Source of the DNA: Dastarcus helophoroides
Taxonomy: Eukaryota; Arthropoda; Insecta; Coleoptera; Bothrideridae
Direction: 5' to 3'
Assembly: GCA_028583605.1 (NCBI GenBank)
Contig: CM053328.1
Span: 34,083,578 to 34,147,577, forward strand
Length of the DNA stretch: 64,000 bases
A program made the translations under genes and the position numbers. The notes below the pieces were generated by a model. The model saw nothing but the letters and a program-made list of their open reading frames with translations, did not search any database and was not told the origin of the DNA. Positions 42,501 to 53,100 of the stretch are shown here, in pieces. Each line of letters starts with the position of its first letter. Positions within the stretch are counted from its first letter, which is position 1.

Positions 42501-43788
42501 ATTGATGTTCCCGATCTATGCTCTATTCAGCTACCATAGAAATTTCATAAATAGGTAAGTCAACTTTAAAAACTGTTTCAAAATAAACTAAAGCTCGTTT
42601 CAGATATATGCAAGTGGTCAAAGGCCAAACGAACCATCTTGGGCTATCGGAACTGGTACCATTCGCACTCCCAGTGTTTATGTATTTGTTTGCTGGTCAA
42701 TCGATTTTGCATGTTCTATGGATGTGGAACGTCATCGTTATGTTGGGCAGCCTTTGTTTCGAATCCGTAGGATTAAACGCAGCTCATCATCATCCGGATA
42801 TTTTCCATGATGGTGATACTCCCAGGTACCTTAATTTTTATGCTTTAACATCGTTTACATTTATAGACATCTTTGATGCGAAAATTGTTAATAACTCATT
42901 TGTTAGAAAACCAGAATTACATTTTGAGTTTGAGGCGTTTGAGCATAAGAAAACGTTCTGAAAAATTACAGCTTAATAGTTTAAAACTGTTAGCATGTCA
43001 TAATAAAAAGCTGCAAATTTTTAGAAATATTTTCCTATTCTCGAATTTGTTTACCTGAACCAGTTTCCCCAAGTTCAAGAGTAAGCAGAAGCAACCCAAA
43101 TAGATATTGTAGGTTCTAGTTTCAAAAGAAAAATGAAAATAATTTCCTCAAATTTTGACTATTCTTTTTAACTTAAATCGAAATTTTAATTTTCTTTAAT
43201 TAATCATCTGGAATCCCTAACCCAAAATGATCACGTAAAAGGGAACAAATTCCAAAAATTCAAAAACGGAACTTGTCCCCTGAAACCAAGAAAGATTAAA
43301 AAACACAACAAACGTTGCTCTAAGGCGTTTCGACAGCCAAGCTGTCATCTTCAGAGAGATAACAGCTTGGCTGCTGAAACGCGTTAGAGCAACGTTTGTT
43401 GTGTTTTTTTTAATCTTTTTTGGTTTAAGGGTACAAGTTCTGTATTTCAATTTTTGAAGATAACCATGGACCAGTCCGTTCCACCAAACGGAATAAATTC
43501 CAGTTTTACTAATCACTTATGTATAAAGCACATTTTCTGAATTTCAGGGCTTCAGGGATTGATTGGGGCATTGGCCAACTGGACGCAATAATAGACCGAT
43601 GTGACGTCACAGGAAATCCATATTTAGTACTGACAACATTCGGGGATCACGCGCTCCACCATATGTTCCCGACTTTGGACCACTGCGCTATTAGACTTCA
43701 TCTATCCTATCTTCAATCGCGTCCTGAAGGATTTCAACATCGATTTGAGGATGAAATCTCAGTTGGAAATGATCAAGGGGCAATTTAG
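33524..43788 (+). CDS. Cyt-b5-r: Cytochrome b5-related protein, fatty acid desaturase-like
   Basis: Five coding exons join in frame: 33524-33739, 33792-34183, 42366-42554, 42604-42825 and 43548-43788 (stop 43786-43788), all with GT-AG introns, giving 419 residues. Residues 20-90 form a cytochrome b5 domain with the heme motif HPGG at 61-64 and HH at 83-84. Membrane segments follow (about 144-180). Histidine clusters of a di-iron desaturase fold are HNYFH (181-185), HVLSHHLH (209-216), AAHHHPDIFH (325-334) and GDHALHH...DH (372-385). This matches insect Cyt-b5-r, an ER membrane protein of the desaturase/hydroxylase superfamily; its exact substrate is not known to me. The acceptor immediately upstream of the ATG means a 5' exon lies further left. 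Intron 2 (34184-42365) is swollen by transposons. No stops or frameshifts. ATTAAA at 44051 may be the polyadenylation signal. Confidence 0.92.
34367..34420 (-). pseudogene. tRNA-Asp pseudogene, 3' portion, interrupted
   Basis: On the minus strand it matches tRNA-Asp(GTC) at 44499-44570 from GGTAGTAT to the 3' end, with the GTC anticodon region CCCGCCTGTCACGTGGGAG retained, but 14 bp of the T arm (the B-box region) are deleted. The first bases of the tRNA are 7.5 kb away at 41935-41949 because of a large insertion. The same A-rich flank precedes both copies, so this is a duplicated, dead locus. Confidence 0.82.
34421..35560 (-). pseudogene. Unidentified two-ORF relic (possibly viral)
   Basis: Minus-strand coding relic. 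Upstream gene (about 35555-34890): cysteine-rich start (ENIRCTERQCGAP, GYHFHTTIP), one stop at about 35400, then a 110-codon open run with RSWACYDFNEYANVPEEW. About 70 bp on, a second gene (34816 to about 34421) starts MASEFNLSLSQIQ, has one stop, and contains GGIPADFKPIELIEMYDEKQR. The second gene resembles a small coat-protein-like protein and the first a secreted or virion protein, but I cannot name a family; a positive-strand RNA virus insertion is one reading and a decayed transposon cargo another. Its edge falls exactly at the split tRNA-Asp (34420). Base composition is less AT-rich than its surroundings. Confidence 0.4.
35562..38210 (-). mobile_element. Tigger/pogo-type DNA transposon, decayed
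   Basis: Minus-strand relic of a pogo-superfamily transposase in broken frames. 37900-37720: CENP-B-like helix-turn-helix (LDILRRFDKGEKAVEIAKAVGL, TVRTIRDRD). 37713-37510: second DNA-binding helix-turn-helix. About 37420-37190: VFNVDETGLFWKRLP (first catalytic Asp). 37103-36975: WVSTFAIPEI and LVLVDNAPGHP (second Asp). 36222-35857: FLPPNTTPVIQAMDQGEI (third Asp), so a DDD triad as in Tigger. A 729-bp element at 36232-36960 splits it between the second and third aspartates. Terminal repeats were not resolved. Confidence 0.8.
36232..36960. mobile_element. Hairpin element inserted in Tigger
   Basis: Flanked by an 11-bp duplication AACTCATCATC at 36221-36231 and 36961-36971. It starts TTCATGGTAGACCCTTATTG and ends AAATTGAAAAA. 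An inverted pair (TCAATTTATTTAACATTTC and CTTCGGCCCAGTTTGG with their complements) occupies its flanks. The 500-bp centre includes GTTCGACCCACA, which looks like an RNA polymerase III B box, so a SINE-like origin is possible. A shorter relative is at 58440-58665. Confidence 0.7.
38674..40140 (+). pseudogene. R4-like ORF, reverse transcriptase part
   Basis: The reading frame holds the N-terminal region (VEEFYSNLYKQAKGNT, APWKATGEDQIPTYLYK) and then the reverse transcriptase: NYRPISLLNTDHK, the APDSIHHRCLKRLI segment, RRGLLQGDSISPLLFVL, the catalytic AFMDDFK motif and the LKLNIGKCGMYS block, then the YLGL thumb region. A single in-frame stop at 39034 replaces the lysine seen in copy B, and a frameshift at about 40133 ends the frame; the alternative frame continues through 40375. 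The family lacks an APE endonuclease; nicking is by the C-terminal nuclease. Confidence 0.85.
40886..41689 (+). pseudogene. R4-like ORF, CCHC motif and restriction-like endonuclease
   Basis: Contains CRRGCSKRDTAYHVFAAC, a C-x3-C-x7-H-x4-C motif characteristic of R2/R4-type elements, then the nuclease run HNKPDILVKLTNPDE...IEVAVSHIQNW, with the PD...E pattern of the PD-(D/E)xK fold, and the C-terminal SPWDIKNLCNRAS. This domain nicks the target DNA. The preceding stretch 40405-40797 is a diverged duplicate of the first part of this module, in which the CCHC histidine is lost. Confidence 0.85.
41950..42365. other. Intron 2 remainder, no gene
   Basis: AT-rich sequence between the split tRNA-Asp and the acceptor at 42365. 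Begins GATACCTATTGATATATTTTG, which is paralogous to the sequence beyond the intact tRNA-Asp at 44571-44610, supporting duplication of the tRNA with its flank. Confidence 0.6.
43255..43485. repeat. Full palindromic unit in intron 4 of Cyt-b5-r
   Basis: Two inverted arms (CTTGTCCCCTGAAACCAAGA...AACGTTGCTCTAAGGCGTTTCG and its complement) meeting at TCAGAGAGATAACAG, with the right outer arm extending to TAACCATGGACCAGTCCGTT. Member of the dispersed family described at 58795-59020; the right arm's core is damaged (part of CTGAAGATGAT deleted). Confidence 0.82.
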
Positions 43789-44181
43789 ACAGTTGATAAG
43801 GATAGAGCCGAATCCTAATCCTCCCGATTTGTTAAAATGTGATTGATCAAATTAGATTCCTCACATTTCTTAGTTAGGTCATGTTTCTTTCAACTTTGGA
43901 GCGAAATTACGTATCGGTTTCATGTGACAAAAATATCACGACTTAGTGGCATAGTAACCTATTGTCCCGTGAAACGCGCCTTTAAATTTAATTAAAAATT
44001 ATTTAGTGCGTGGGATCCTAAATTAAAATTAACTAAATTATAAAAATTCTATTAAAAAAATAAGAACAGTACAAAATGAAAAAATTGTTACAATTAAGTT
44101 TAATTAAGAAACTAATTTACCAATTAAAATCTTACAGCATGCAATTATGTACAAATACAAAATCAATCCAATTAAAACTCG
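43789..44181. other. Convergent intergenic gap
   Basis: 393 bp between the stops of Cyt-b5-r and SWAP70/DEF6. Contains ATTAAA at 44051-44056 on the + strand and an AATAAA overlapping the SWAP70/DEF6 stop codon on the - strand. No repeat or RNA gene seen. Confidence 0.6.
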
Positions 44182-47100
44182 TCATTTTTTATTGGTTCTT
44201 TTCAACGTACTAGGCCTTATTTCCAGTGTGATTGGCTTCTCCTTGGTGCTGGGCACGAAAGATTGAGTTCTTCGTATGTTGTTTTTGTTTTTCAAATTAG
44301 GTACGACCTGGTATAGCCTGGACTCGAAAAGTTCCTTTCTACCTTCGGAGGATTTTAATTTTTGCTGGGCCAACTTGAGTTGTTCATCCAAAAGTTCGCG
44401 CTCTTTTTCCAACTGCTTCAGTTTTTGTTGGGCATCTTAAAAAAATAATAGTTTACTTCGATAATAAATCGATGTACATAAATACAAAAAAAAAGATTCT
44501 CCACGGCGGGGAATCGAACCCCGGTCTCCCGCGTGACAGGCGGGGATACTGACCACTATACTACCGAGGATGATGCTTATTGATTTATAGCAATATAAAT
44601 TTAATTGAGGTCGTTTAATTAATTTATTTTAGTGGGTCTTATTTACACATTTGTTTCTGAAATTTTACCACATCAATCATTATGTTTTGTATTATGTTTT
44701 CTCAAGAGACTGTTTGACTGATAGACTGATAGAAAGTGTTACTAATTACTGATAGAAACTAGTGACTGGGGAGCTGAGGACGTGGAATTTCAATTCAAAA
44801 TCTAGTGTGCAACAAAGCTACCATCATCTTCAGAGTATCTCTCTGAAGATGATAGCTTGGCTGTCGAAACGCGTTAGAGCAACATTTGTTGTGTTTTTTA
44901 ACCTTTCTTGGGTTCAGGGGATAAGTTTTTTATTTCAATATTCGAAATTTTAATTTAAAAGGTCGAAAAGTGTTGACATTTGAAGTAAAAGTCGAACTTT
45001 CAGAAAAAATTCCGGTAAAATGTTTGAAATTGCGAGTTTAAAGTCGTTTCTCGTTTAGAGTCGAGTCTTCGACAAAATGTGTAAAGATTTCTAGAAAAAA
45101 AAGTCCCCAAATTTCTAGTTTAATATCAACAATTTGCATTAAAGTTCAAATTTCGAAATCTTCAAAACAAATGTAATGTAACTTGAAATTTCAAGAAAAA
45201 ATCCAAATTAAAATAAAAGGCAAAATTTATAGAAAAATTCTTAATTTTGAAGAAAGTAGATAGTTGAAGTCAAAAATTTAAAAAAGAATCCACATTTTTA
45301 AAAAGGTTGAAATTTCGAAAAGTCGAAATTTTCAAGAAGTCAAAATTTTGAAAAGTCGAAATTTTCAAAACGTCGAGATTTGAAGTAAAAATTTTCAAAA
45401 AAAGGCAAAATTTTTAAAAAAAGTCGAAATTTTCAAAAAAGTCGATATTTTCAAAAATGTTAAAATTTATAAAAAAAAGGCAAACATTTTTATAGAAAAG
45501 TGGCGTTTCCCAAATTATGACAAAATGTTCTAAATATAAGTCGAACTTTTCAAAAAAGCAGTTGATTTTTCCAAAAAAGTGACATTTCCCAAAAAAGAGT
45601 CATTCAAGTTTTTGAAAAAGCCGAAATTCTGAAAAAAATCAATTTCTTTGGAAGTCGAAATTCGAAAGTCAAAATTTCAAAAAAAGTTTAGATGTTAGAA
45701 AAAGTCAAAATTTTAATAAAAGACGAAATTTTTAAAGAAAGATCGTAATTTTTAAAAGAAATTAAAAGTTACAAAAACTTGCAACTTCAAAAAAATTCAA
45801 AATTTACAAAAAAGTCCAATTTTCAGAAAAAGCCAAATTTTTGAAAAAGGTCGAAAATTTGGGTAATTCAAAAAGTCGAAATTTTGAAAAAAGTCAAAAT
45901 TTCCACAAAAAAAAAGTCAAAATTTTTTATAGAAAACTGGAGTTTCCCAAATTATGACAAAATGGTCTAAATATAAATCGAACTTTTTAAAAAAACAGTA
46001 GATTATTCCAAAGAGCGACGACATTTCCCAAAAAAAGTCATTCAACTTTTTGAAAAAGTCGAAATTCTAAAAAAAATCAATTTCTTTGAAAGTCGAAATT
46101 TGAAAAAGTTGAAATCTCCAAAAAAAGATTAAATTTTAGAGAAAGTCAAAATTTTAATAAAAGCCAAAATTTTTAAAGAAAGAATTTTTAAAAGAAATTA
46201 AAAGTTACAAAAACTTGGAACTTCAAAAAAAATCGAAATTTACAAAATAGTCCAATTTTCAGAAAAAGACAAATTTTTGAAAAAGGTCGAAAAGTGAGTA
46301 GTTCAAAAAGTCTAAATTTTCAAAAAAGTCAAAATTTCCAAAAAAAGTCAAACCTTTTTGATAGATAACCGGAGTTTCCGAAATAATGACAAAATGTTCT
46401 AAAAATAGGTCGAACTTTTCAAAAAACTTTCCAAAAAGTGACAACATTTTCCAAAAAAGAGTAATTCAAGTTTTTGAAAAAGCCGAAATTTTGAAAAAAA
46501 ATCAATTTCTTTGGGAGTCGAAATTCGAAAGCCAAAATTTCAAAAAAAGTTTAGATTTTAGAAAAAGTCAAAATTTTAATAAAAGACGAAATTTTTAAAG
46601 AAAGATCGTAATTTTTAAAAGAAATTAAAATTTACAAAAACTTTCAACTTCAAAAAAATTCAAAATTTACAAAAAAATCCAATTTTTAGAAAAAGACAAA
46701 TTTTTGAAAAAGGTCGAAAAGTGAGTAATTCAAAAAGTCTAAATTTGCAAAATGTCAAAACTTCCAAAAAAAAAGTCAAAATTTTTTTATAGAAAACTGG
46801 AGTTTCCTAAGTAATGACAAAATGTTCTAAAAATAAGTCGAACTTTTCAAAAAACAGTAGATTTTTCCAAAAAGTGGCAACATTTCCCAAAAAAGAGTCT
46901 TTCAAGTTTTTGAAAAAGCCGAAATTCTGAAAAGAAATCAATTTTTTTGGAAGTCGAAAGTCAAAATTTCAAAAAAAGTTTGATTTTAGAAAGTCAAAAT
47001 TTTAATAAAAGACGAATTTTTTAAAGAAAGATCGTAATTTTTAAAAGAGATTAAAAGTTACAAAAACTTGCAACTTCAAAAAAATTCAAAATTTACAAAA

Positions 47101-50100
47101 AAGTCCAATTTTCAGAAAAAGCAAAATTTTTGAAAAAGGTCGAAAATTTGGGTAATTCAAAAAGTTGAAATTTTCAAAAAAGTCAAAATTTCCAAAAAAA
47201 GTCAAAATTTTTTTATAGAAAACCGAAGTTTTCTAAATAATGACAAAATGTTCTAAAAATAAGTCGAACTTTTCAAAAAACAGTAGATTTTTCCAAAAAG
47301 TGACGACATTTCCCAAAAAGAGTTATTTAACTTTTTGTCAAAGTCGAAATTCTAAAAAAAATCAATTTCTTTGAAAGTTGAAATTTGAAAAAGTCGAAAT
47401 CTCCAAAAAAAGTTTAAAATTTAGAAAAAGTCAACATTTTAATAAGACGAAATTTTTAAAGAAAGATCTAATTTTTAAAAGAAATTAAAAGTCAAGTAAA
47501 AACTTGGAACTTACAAAGTTACAAAAAAGTCGAATGTTCAGAAAAAGCCTACTTTTTGAAAAATGTTGAAAATTTGGGTAATTCAAAAAGTCGAAATTTT
47601 CAAAAAAGTCAAAATTTCCAAAAAAAGTCAACATTTTTAGAGAAAACCGGAGTTTCCTTAATAATGACAAAATGTTTATAAAAATCAGTCAAACTTTTCA
47701 AGAAACTTTCCAAAAAGTGACAACATTTTCCAAAAACACCGAAATTCTCAAACAAATTTAATTTTTTCAAGTAGAAATTTTTGCAAAACTTGAAATTCCA
47801 AAAAGTCTACATTTTGAAAGTCAAAATTTTTAAAAAGCTAAAATTTATAAAAATATTAAAAAGAAGTTACAAAAAGGGTCAATATTTGCAGAAAAAGGCT
47901 AGTTTAAAAAAAAATTAAAATTTACAAGAACACAAGATGTCGATGCAAAGTCGAAATTTACAAAAAAGTCTAAAATTTGAAGTCAAAATTTAAAAAAAAT
48001 CTAAATTTTCAAAAAAGGTTCACATTTTCAAGCAAAAACAAAGTCGAATTTTCGACAAAAGGTGGCAATTTAAAAAACAATTTTACAAAAAAATGTTGAA
48101 ATTTTGAAAAAAGTGGAAAATTTGAAGTCAAGGAAAGTCTAAATTTTCTAAAGTCTAAATTTTCTAAAGTCTAAATTTTCAAAAGTCTAAATTTCCAAAA
48201 ATAAAAAAAAACAAAATTTACAAAAACTCAAGTTTTCGAGAAAAAATCGAAATTTATAAATGTCAGATTTCCTCATGAAGGATGGATTTTATAAAACAAA
48301 AGAATCGGAATTTACATAAGATCAAGATTTCGAGAGCTAAAATTTACAAAAAAATCGTATTTTCAGAAAAGTTCAAAATATTGAAAAAATTTTAAATCAA
48401 TAATTCCAAGAAAGTCTAAATTTTGCAAAAAAATGTCAGATAAACTTAAAATTTCGAAAAAAGTCGAAAATTTTAAGTCAATAATTTTAAGAAAGTCCAA
48501 ACTTTCAAAAAAGTTTAAATTAAAAAATCGAAGTTTGTAGACACTCTAAATTTCTAGAAAAAGTGAAAACTTACAAAAAAAGTTCCAGAAAAAGGTCAAA
48601 TTTTGAAAAAAGTAGAAAATTTAAAGTCAAAACTTTCAAGAAAGTCAAAACTTTCAGAAAGTCGAAACTTTCAAGAAAGCCGAAACTTTCAAGAAAGTCA
48701 AAACCTTCAAGAAAATCAAAATTTTCAAGAAAGTCGAAATTTTTAAAAAAGTAAAAGTTTACACAAATTAGACAACTTTAAAATTAAATTTAAAATTTAA
48801 AAAAAAGTCGAAAATTTGAAGTCAAAAATTTCAAGAACATCTAAATTTACAAAAAAGTCTACATTTTCAAAAAAAGGCAACATTTTCCCTGAAGGTCGAT
48901 TAAAAAAAATATTTAATATTCTAACCAAGCCAACATTTTCAAAAAGAGAAAGTTCCCACTAAAAATTGAAATTTGTAAAAAAAGGCCGAAATTCTCAAAA
49001 GAATTTAATTTTGGAAAAAGTCGAAATTCCGATACAAAGTTCAAATTTTGAACAAATCAAAATTTTTAATAAATGATAACATTTTCAAAACTCGCCGAAA
49101 TTTTCAAAGGCAACGTTTTCAAAAAAGTTGAAAATTTGAAGTTAAAAATTTCAACAAAGGGTAAATTAAAAAAAAATCAAAATGTATAAAAACCAGAAAT
49201 TTCGAGAATAAGTCCGAATTAAAAATATGTCAAAGCTTCCAGAAAATCGAAAATTTTAGAAAAGGTGAAAATTTTAAGAACTGAAATGTTCATAGAAAAA
49301 GAGTCGACAATTTTAGGTCAATTAAAACAAGTCAAATCAACAAAAAACTAATTTTTTATTACAAAAAGGCGTAATTTTGAAAAAGGTCGAAACGTGGTAA
49401 TTTAAATAATGCCGAAAATTAAAAAAAAAGTCGAAGCTTTTAAAGAAAGTTGATTTTTTTTTAAATTTTGGTGGAACAGGAGTGGTCCTTGGTTATCTTC
49501 AAAAATTGAAATACAAATCTTGTCTCCTGAAAGATTAAAAAACGCAAGAAAGGTTGCTCAAATTTTCAATTATTTAAATGTTTGATTTTTAATAAATTTC
49601 ATCGTTTGTTAAAAATTTTGAACTATTTAATCTTTTTTTGGAAATTTCGACCTTTTGGGAAATTTCAACTTGAAATAAAATATTTTAACTTTTTCGAAAG
49701 TTTGTATTTTTTGTAAATTTCGATGTTTTTTGAAAAATTTAAAGTTTTTAAACTTGACACTTTAAAAAAATCTACTTTCTCTGCAAATTTCGATCTTTTT
49801 TGAAATTTTGCAATTTTTGATATTTTGCAATTTTTGAAATTTCAACGTTTATTACCTAATTTATAGCTATTTTCGTTTCGTCCTTTTAGAATAAAATTTT
49901 AACTATTTTGAAAAATTCAAATTTTTAAAACATTTGGATTTTAAAGAATTTTGCCATTAAAAAAAAATTGAAATACAAATCTTGTCCCTTGAAAGCAAGA
50001 AAGATTAAAAAACAACAAAGATTACTCTAATGAGTTTCGATAGTCAAGTTATCATCTTCAGAGAGATACTAAAAATTAAAAATGTAGAAAACCCAAAATT

Positions 50101-53100
50101 TCGAGAAAAAGTCGATATTGAAAAAACTCCGAATTTGCAGAAAAAGTCGAATTTTCAAAAAGGTTAAATTAAAAAAATCAACATTTTTCAATGAAAGTCG
50201 ATTGTTTTTGAAGAAAATGGTACAACATTTTCTGAAAAGGTGAAAATTGTCAGAAAAAGTTAAAAACTAATAGAAAAGACGAAATTTTGTAAAAAGTCAA
50301 AATTTTTATATGAGAATTGAAGCTGTTAAATGAGTCGAAATTCTCAAAAAATTCCAATATTTTTGAAAGTCAAAATTTCAGTCGACAGTTTCAAAGAAAA
50401 TCAAAATTGACAAAATTGGAAGTTTCGAGAAAAAGTCGAAATTTAAAATAAAAGTTACCATATCTTGAAAAAGTCGAAAATTTAAAGTCAATAATGTAAA
50501 AAGTCGAAAATGTCGAAAGTCCACATTTTTCAGAGTGGAAAGTTTCAAAAAAAGTCGATATTTAACAAAGTCGATGTTTTGAATAAAAAAAGACATCAAA
50601 ACGTTAAAAAAAGTCGAATTTTCCAAAGAAGAAGAAATTTTACAAAAAAAATACATTTCTATGTCAAAATTAAAAAAAAATGATCAACTTTTGAAAAAGA
50701 AATTATTAAAATTTCCAAAAAAACCTAAATTTTGAAAAAGTCGCAATTTTTGTTGAATAATAAAATTGTCAAAGAAACTCGGCACATTTGAAATGTTGAA
50801 AATTTCAGAAAATCCGAAATTTTAAGAAAAGTTCAAGAATTTCAAAAAAAAGTTAAAATTTCTAAGGATAGATATTCTGAAGATAGATATTTTCGAAAAA
50901 GATCAAAATTTTGAAAAAAAGTCGATTTTTTAAAAATAAGTCGAAATTATACAAAAAGACGAAACTTTTTATGTAAAAGTTGAAATTTTAAAAAGGCGAC
51001 ACTCGAAAAAACTAAAATTTTTAAAAGATTTTAAAAAATTGAAAATTTGAATAATTAAAACTTTTTAAGAGGGTCCAAAATTTGAAAAAAAAATTACTTT
51101 TACAAAAATTGAAATTCTATAAAAAGAGGAAAATTTTAAAGTACAAATTCGAAAATTGGAATCTAAAAATAGTGAAAATTTACAAAAAAAAACTCGATAA
51201 TTCTAGTAAAATCAAATTTTGAATAAAAGTGGACGTTTTAATAGAATATCGAATTTTAAAAAAGCCGGATATTTCAAAAAACAAAGCGCGAGTGTCGAAA
51301 TTTACAGAAAAAAGTTGAAATTTCCAAAGACTATAAAATTTTGAAAAAACAATAAATATTTCCAAAAAAATGAAATTTAGAGAAAAATTCAGTTTTGAAA
51401 AAACATCGAATTTTGGAAAAAAGTCTCATTCTTAAAAATAAATCGAAATTTAAAAAAATTATAATGTTGAGAAATAGGGAAAATTTTTGGTGTCACAGTT
51501 TTCAAAAAAAAGTTGGAAAGTTTAAAGAGATCGAAATTTTTAATAGAATTCGTAATTTTAAAAACAGTTAACATTTTTTTATCTCCGCTCTCTTCCTCAT
51601 AGCTTCCAAGGTAAGATTTAAGAATTTGTTTACAAATAAAGTCCAATTGTTTAGAAACAAAGTTCGATTGTGTAACTCATTGTCAAATACAATTAGTCGA
51701 ATTTGGACAACAAGCGATACTAGTTCACCTTCACCTTTGCTAGTAAATCACCTGTCCAGTAAAAAATGTGATCGCGAATCCCTTAAAGAAGTTTTCATTT
51801 CGAAAAGTCTTACCATTAAGCTGTTCCTCCTTAATCCTCTGCAGCTCTTCGTATTCAATTCTCTTCCCCCTTTCCTCTTCTAACAGTAACCTTTGTTCCT
51901 CCTGGAGCCTTTCCATTTCTTCCCTCTTCTCCCATTCTTCTGCTAATACTCTAGGCTTGCAAAGCTCTCACGATTTCCTCGTCTCGTTTAGCTTGAGTTT
52001 CTTCCTCTAAAAGTTTCTCCAGCTTGATCCTCAATTGTTCCAAATCGTTTAATTTCTTGGCCTCCTCTTTTACAACAGCCTCCAGTTCTTTGGCCTGCCC
52101 TTCGGCGGCTTCCCTGGCTAGTCGCTCTTGTTGTAACTGTAGCTTTGCCCTAATCATATCTTGCGTCTTACTCTGTCTGTGTTGTCGGCGTTTGGAGGCT
52201 TGCAGCCGTTGATAACTTTGGCCCGAGTACTCCGCTGCTTGCTGTAAAGCCGATATCCACTGTAAACGGGACATGTGATCTGTAGCCTCCAACTCGTAGA
52301 TTCTTTCTAAAGTATGCAGCAGAATTCTGTAACCAGTTTTTGGTTCAATTTTGCTGCCGTGCTTCAATGGCGATAGAGCCGCAGCGCTCTCTTTCGGTTC
52401 TACTCTTGTAATAGCTCAATTCGGACGGCTTGAGAACAAACCAGTACTCTTTCATGGTCGGAAAGATATAACCTCTTTTGCTTAGGGTACCTTTCTTTAT
52501 GACATCTTCGACGATAGTTTGATAGATCTCAGAGACGGCCTCCTCGATGGCTATCTGATCTTTGACTTCTTCCAAGCATTTGGTCTCTAAGAGTTTTAGA
52601 AATGGCGTAAAACGAAAGCTGCCCACTTGTATGCTCAAATTGACGAATTCTTCATCGTTTAAACTGCTACCTAGAGAACTCGGATAAATTTCGTGCTATA
52701 CTGTACGCTTCAGCCGAATGTAGTAGAACTTGATAAAGATTTTCGTCTTTTTTGTCGGGAATCAGTTCGGCCAACTACGCAGAAGATTCTGAATAGTTGA
52801 TAGACGGATGCGTCGCTGAAATTTTTTGTTTCTCTGTTGAGGTGTTTCTTTCGGCAGATTAACCAACACACTTCGGCTATTTTCGATTCGTACTCTTTGA
52901 GTTCTGACGGTGTTATTTTGTCTGGTAAGGATGAGAACACTTCGCGCTGGAGGTAGTAACGGAACTGATCGAAGTTCAACGTGGTGGTGCTACGAAAATG
53001 TTCCAGGCCTTTTTCGACGCCGTATAGGTCAAGGAGGGTGCCTATGTTGGCCGTTAGAACCTGCAAGTGTATAAAGAACGTACATTTGAAAAGTGTTGAG

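Larger units (their letters stand above)
44945..49465. repeat. A-rich GTCGAAATTT low-complexity domain, left part
   Basis: Cryptically simple sequence: many variants of AAAAGTCGAAATTTTCAAAA. On the + strand it is strongly A-rich with few T runs. It fills the last intron of SWAP70/DEF6. Short ORFs here (Lys/Phe-rich) are artefacts of composition. It includes a 430-bp tandem array (45400-47750) and an 18-bp minisatellite (48625-48750). Confidence 0.82.

Noticed and set aside
46259..47670. Phe/Leu-rich membrane-like small proteins on the minus strand
   Set aside because: Products of reading AATTTTCGACTTTTT repeats; they recur with the 430-bp array and have no start or codon signal.
48625..48750. 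CRISPR-like array
   Set aside because: The 18-bp units are directly adjacent with no unique spacers, and the genome is eukaryotic.
48563..48754. A Lys/Ser/Arg-repeat protein (KSKLSRKPKLSRKSK...)
   Set aside because: It is an in-frame reading of the 18-bp minisatellite in an intron; no codon bias, no start context, and frames depend on the repeat length.
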